Assembly: GCA_019918135.1 (NCBI GenBank)
Contig: WBZZ01001350.1
Span: forward strand, 57,501-97,500
DNA from: Paulinella micropora
Lineage: Eukaryota; Cercozoa; Imbricatea; Euglyphida; Paulinellidae
Length of the DNA: 40,000 nucleotides
Direction of reading: 5' to 3'
Part shown: positions 38,625 to 40,000 of the stretch, one piece after another
Numbering within the stretch: the stretch's first letter is position 1
How the letters are laid out: each line of letters opens with the position of its first letter
Translations under genes and position numbers: made by a program
The notes under the pieces: model-generated
The model's input: only the letters and a program-made list of their open reading frames with translations
Told to the model about the DNA's origin: nothing
Database searches by the model: none

Positions 38625-38900
38625 GGAACTATAATCTTAATTAATAGTTAAGGACCGGCCGTATCAGAGTAACGGTGTCGGTAGAGCCATTACTTACGAT
38701 CCGGCCAGTCATGTTACGCGGTGTGTTCTGTTCGCGCCTTTTCTTATTAAGGCTGTCACCCGTAATACTGCTATTGGTGTAGTGTAGCTATCATAGGTCA
38801 TTATATTAATAATAGTGATCTAATAAATACTGCTATTAATATTGGTGTAGTGTAGCTATCATAGGTCATTATATAAATAATAGTGGTCTAATATTCTCCA
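38625..38900 (+). repeat. LTR edge (TGTTGGAAC...), plus orientation
   Basis: Begins TGTTGGAACTATAATC and matches, inverted, the LTR starting at 28204: both have ggaccggcc..., agagtaacggtgtcg, gagccattactta and ccggccagtca, then gcgcc.tttctcattaa. The inner end is not resolved. Confidence 0.6.
38763..38893 (+). repeat. tandem duplication within the LTR
   Basis: Two copies of about 63 and 68 bases (aatactgctatt...ggtgtagtgtagctatcataggtcattata...aatagtg.tctaata). The second copy has a small insertion (aatatt). The LTR at 27765-28204 has only one copy. Confidence 0.85.
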
Positions 38901-40000
38901 CCCGGGCCACACTTCCTTTTTTCTTCTCTTACTGAGGGAAGTGGCTGCTTGAATGAATTTGGAGTAGAGAAAAAATCATAGTAAGGCTGTGACTTCACTT
39001 TTGTCGGTTAAGCCTGATCAGAAAGATATTCAGTATTTATTGTAAGCAGGAGCCAGAGTCTATATCCACTTAATCCAAGCACTCTGAGAATAACCTGACT
39101 AATCTTCCTCCTCTGCAAAAGAGAGGAAACCAGTATGGTGGAAAAATGTAGGAGACTATCAGAGCCAAGCAACAACAAGGAAACAGAGAGCCATTTCCAA
39201 TTGTCCGCCCTAACGATAATACTATCCAGTGTAAAAAATAGTACCGGTTACTTGTCTTAATATTATCGTTTTCAACCAGCTCAAAGTATATATAGAAACT
39301 GGTATAACTATATCTTGTCTAGACATAGTTCATCTATACATCACTGTGTATAGGGGTATAAGAAAAGGTCGCATATTTACCTGTCTGCGCCTACAGGGGC
39401 CGCGGACTGAGCCGGGCCGCCGGGTGATTGCCAAAGACAGACTCTGAGTCAGAGAAAATTTACTGATCACACCCGGACTCCGAGACTGTAGTATTTGTGA
39501 ATAAAGCCTGACTGTCAGACACCTGTAATCCTGGCCGCTCAGTAGTGACTTGATGACTGACTGATAAGATTGGGGACTCAAGCCTCACGGGGCGGCCACT
39601 TAAACTATGATTGAATTCGCGCTGCCGCTGCAGGCTGCCAACTTACCGACGTCATCCGCGAAGCCAAGAGCTTCCGACGACCTGTCGCGGGATCCAGCAG
39701 CTAGACTGATTCAAGCCTGGGTCAGCGACTCGGCTTAGACTCCAGTCTAATCACGCCGGGGCCGGCGGGCCCACGGCCCACATCGAGAGTCTGCTGCAGC
39801 TTCATGTCACGCCTGCAGCCCGATGCGGCTCTTGGCTATGATAGATGAGATAAGTGTGAAAGTTATCAGCGTTGTTAATTGCGTGTAAGTGTAAACATCA
39901 GCGTCGATGACACGGACGCGGAATCACCGTCCAGTATTCAGGTGGGAAGTTGAACTACATGACCTCTTATTTTCTATCTATATCCATGCATGTCTGTGCG
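38900..40000. other. unassigned right end
   Basis: No coding motif, RNA gene or repeat of note was found. It is probably the rest of an LTR and its flanks or interior. Confidence 0.4.

Noticed and set aside
1..40000. tRNA or rRNA genes
   Set aside because: No cloverleaf with A and B boxes or rRNA core sequence was recognised by eye; a tRNAscan-SE or Rfam run would be decisive.

Overview
The window is eukaryotic nuclear-type DNA. Many GT...AG introns join reading frames exactly, long microsatellites lie inside introns, LTR-retroelement debris sits on both flanks, and an AT-rich palindromic repeat fills introns over several kilobases. The host cannot be named from the sequence; a protist or alga would fit the virus-derived block, but that is inference.

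Layout. (1) 1-7 kb: decayed LTR retrotransposons, with an integrase C-terminus and an LTR edge on the minus strand, then on the plus strand a broken Gag-like region, retropepsin-like remnant and Ty3/Gypsy-type reverse transcriptase fragment. (2) 7-16 kb: a repeat-dominated stretch (CAATATTAATATTG palindrome arrays, about 400 bp of GAA repeats, CT/CA/GTT runs, a 15-bp minisatellite, TTA runs) in which exons of an unrecognised gene lie between repeat-filled introns (10.4-14.5 kb). (3) 16.36-20.47 kb: an eight-exon gene joining a SET domain to a DUF7869-type, transposase-like core, a SAP-like helical motif and an Arg/Gly-rich tail. (4) 20.9-21.4 kb: a small minus-strand repeat protein. (5) 21.8-26.0 kb: a multi-exon gene, possibly two, with tandemly duplicated exon-intron units, a 15-residue repeat and a C-terminal SET-like domain. 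(6) 26.0-28.2 kb: a minus-strand LTR retrotransposon remnant (Gag with zinc knuckles, LTR edge).

(7) 28.2-38.3 kb: an endogenous polinton-like (Preplasmiviricota-type) virus. The plus strand holds a broken protein-primed family B DNA polymerase, a small ExoX-C-like protein and an unknown ORF. The minus strand holds a fibre-like protein, the major capsid protein, the penton-type minor capsid protein, an adenain-like maturation protease, a coiled-coil protein, a pX-like basic protein and a broken packaging ATPase. Together these form a virion morphogenesis module plus replication polymerase; I see no integrase. Polymerase, capsid, ATPase and the ExoX-like gene are broken, so the copy appears dead, although the penton, protease, fibre, coiled-coil and pX frames are open.

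The most striking signals are: a family of 55-85 nt palindromic elements in the viral block, placed at gene 3' ends and also in frame inside coding sequence; a short inversion that puts the N-terminus of the major capsid gene on the opposite strand; the SET-transposase fusion; and exon-intron tandem duplications with nearly identical introns. (8) 38.6-40 kb: another LTR edge, inverted relative to the one at 28.2 kb, then unassigned sequence.
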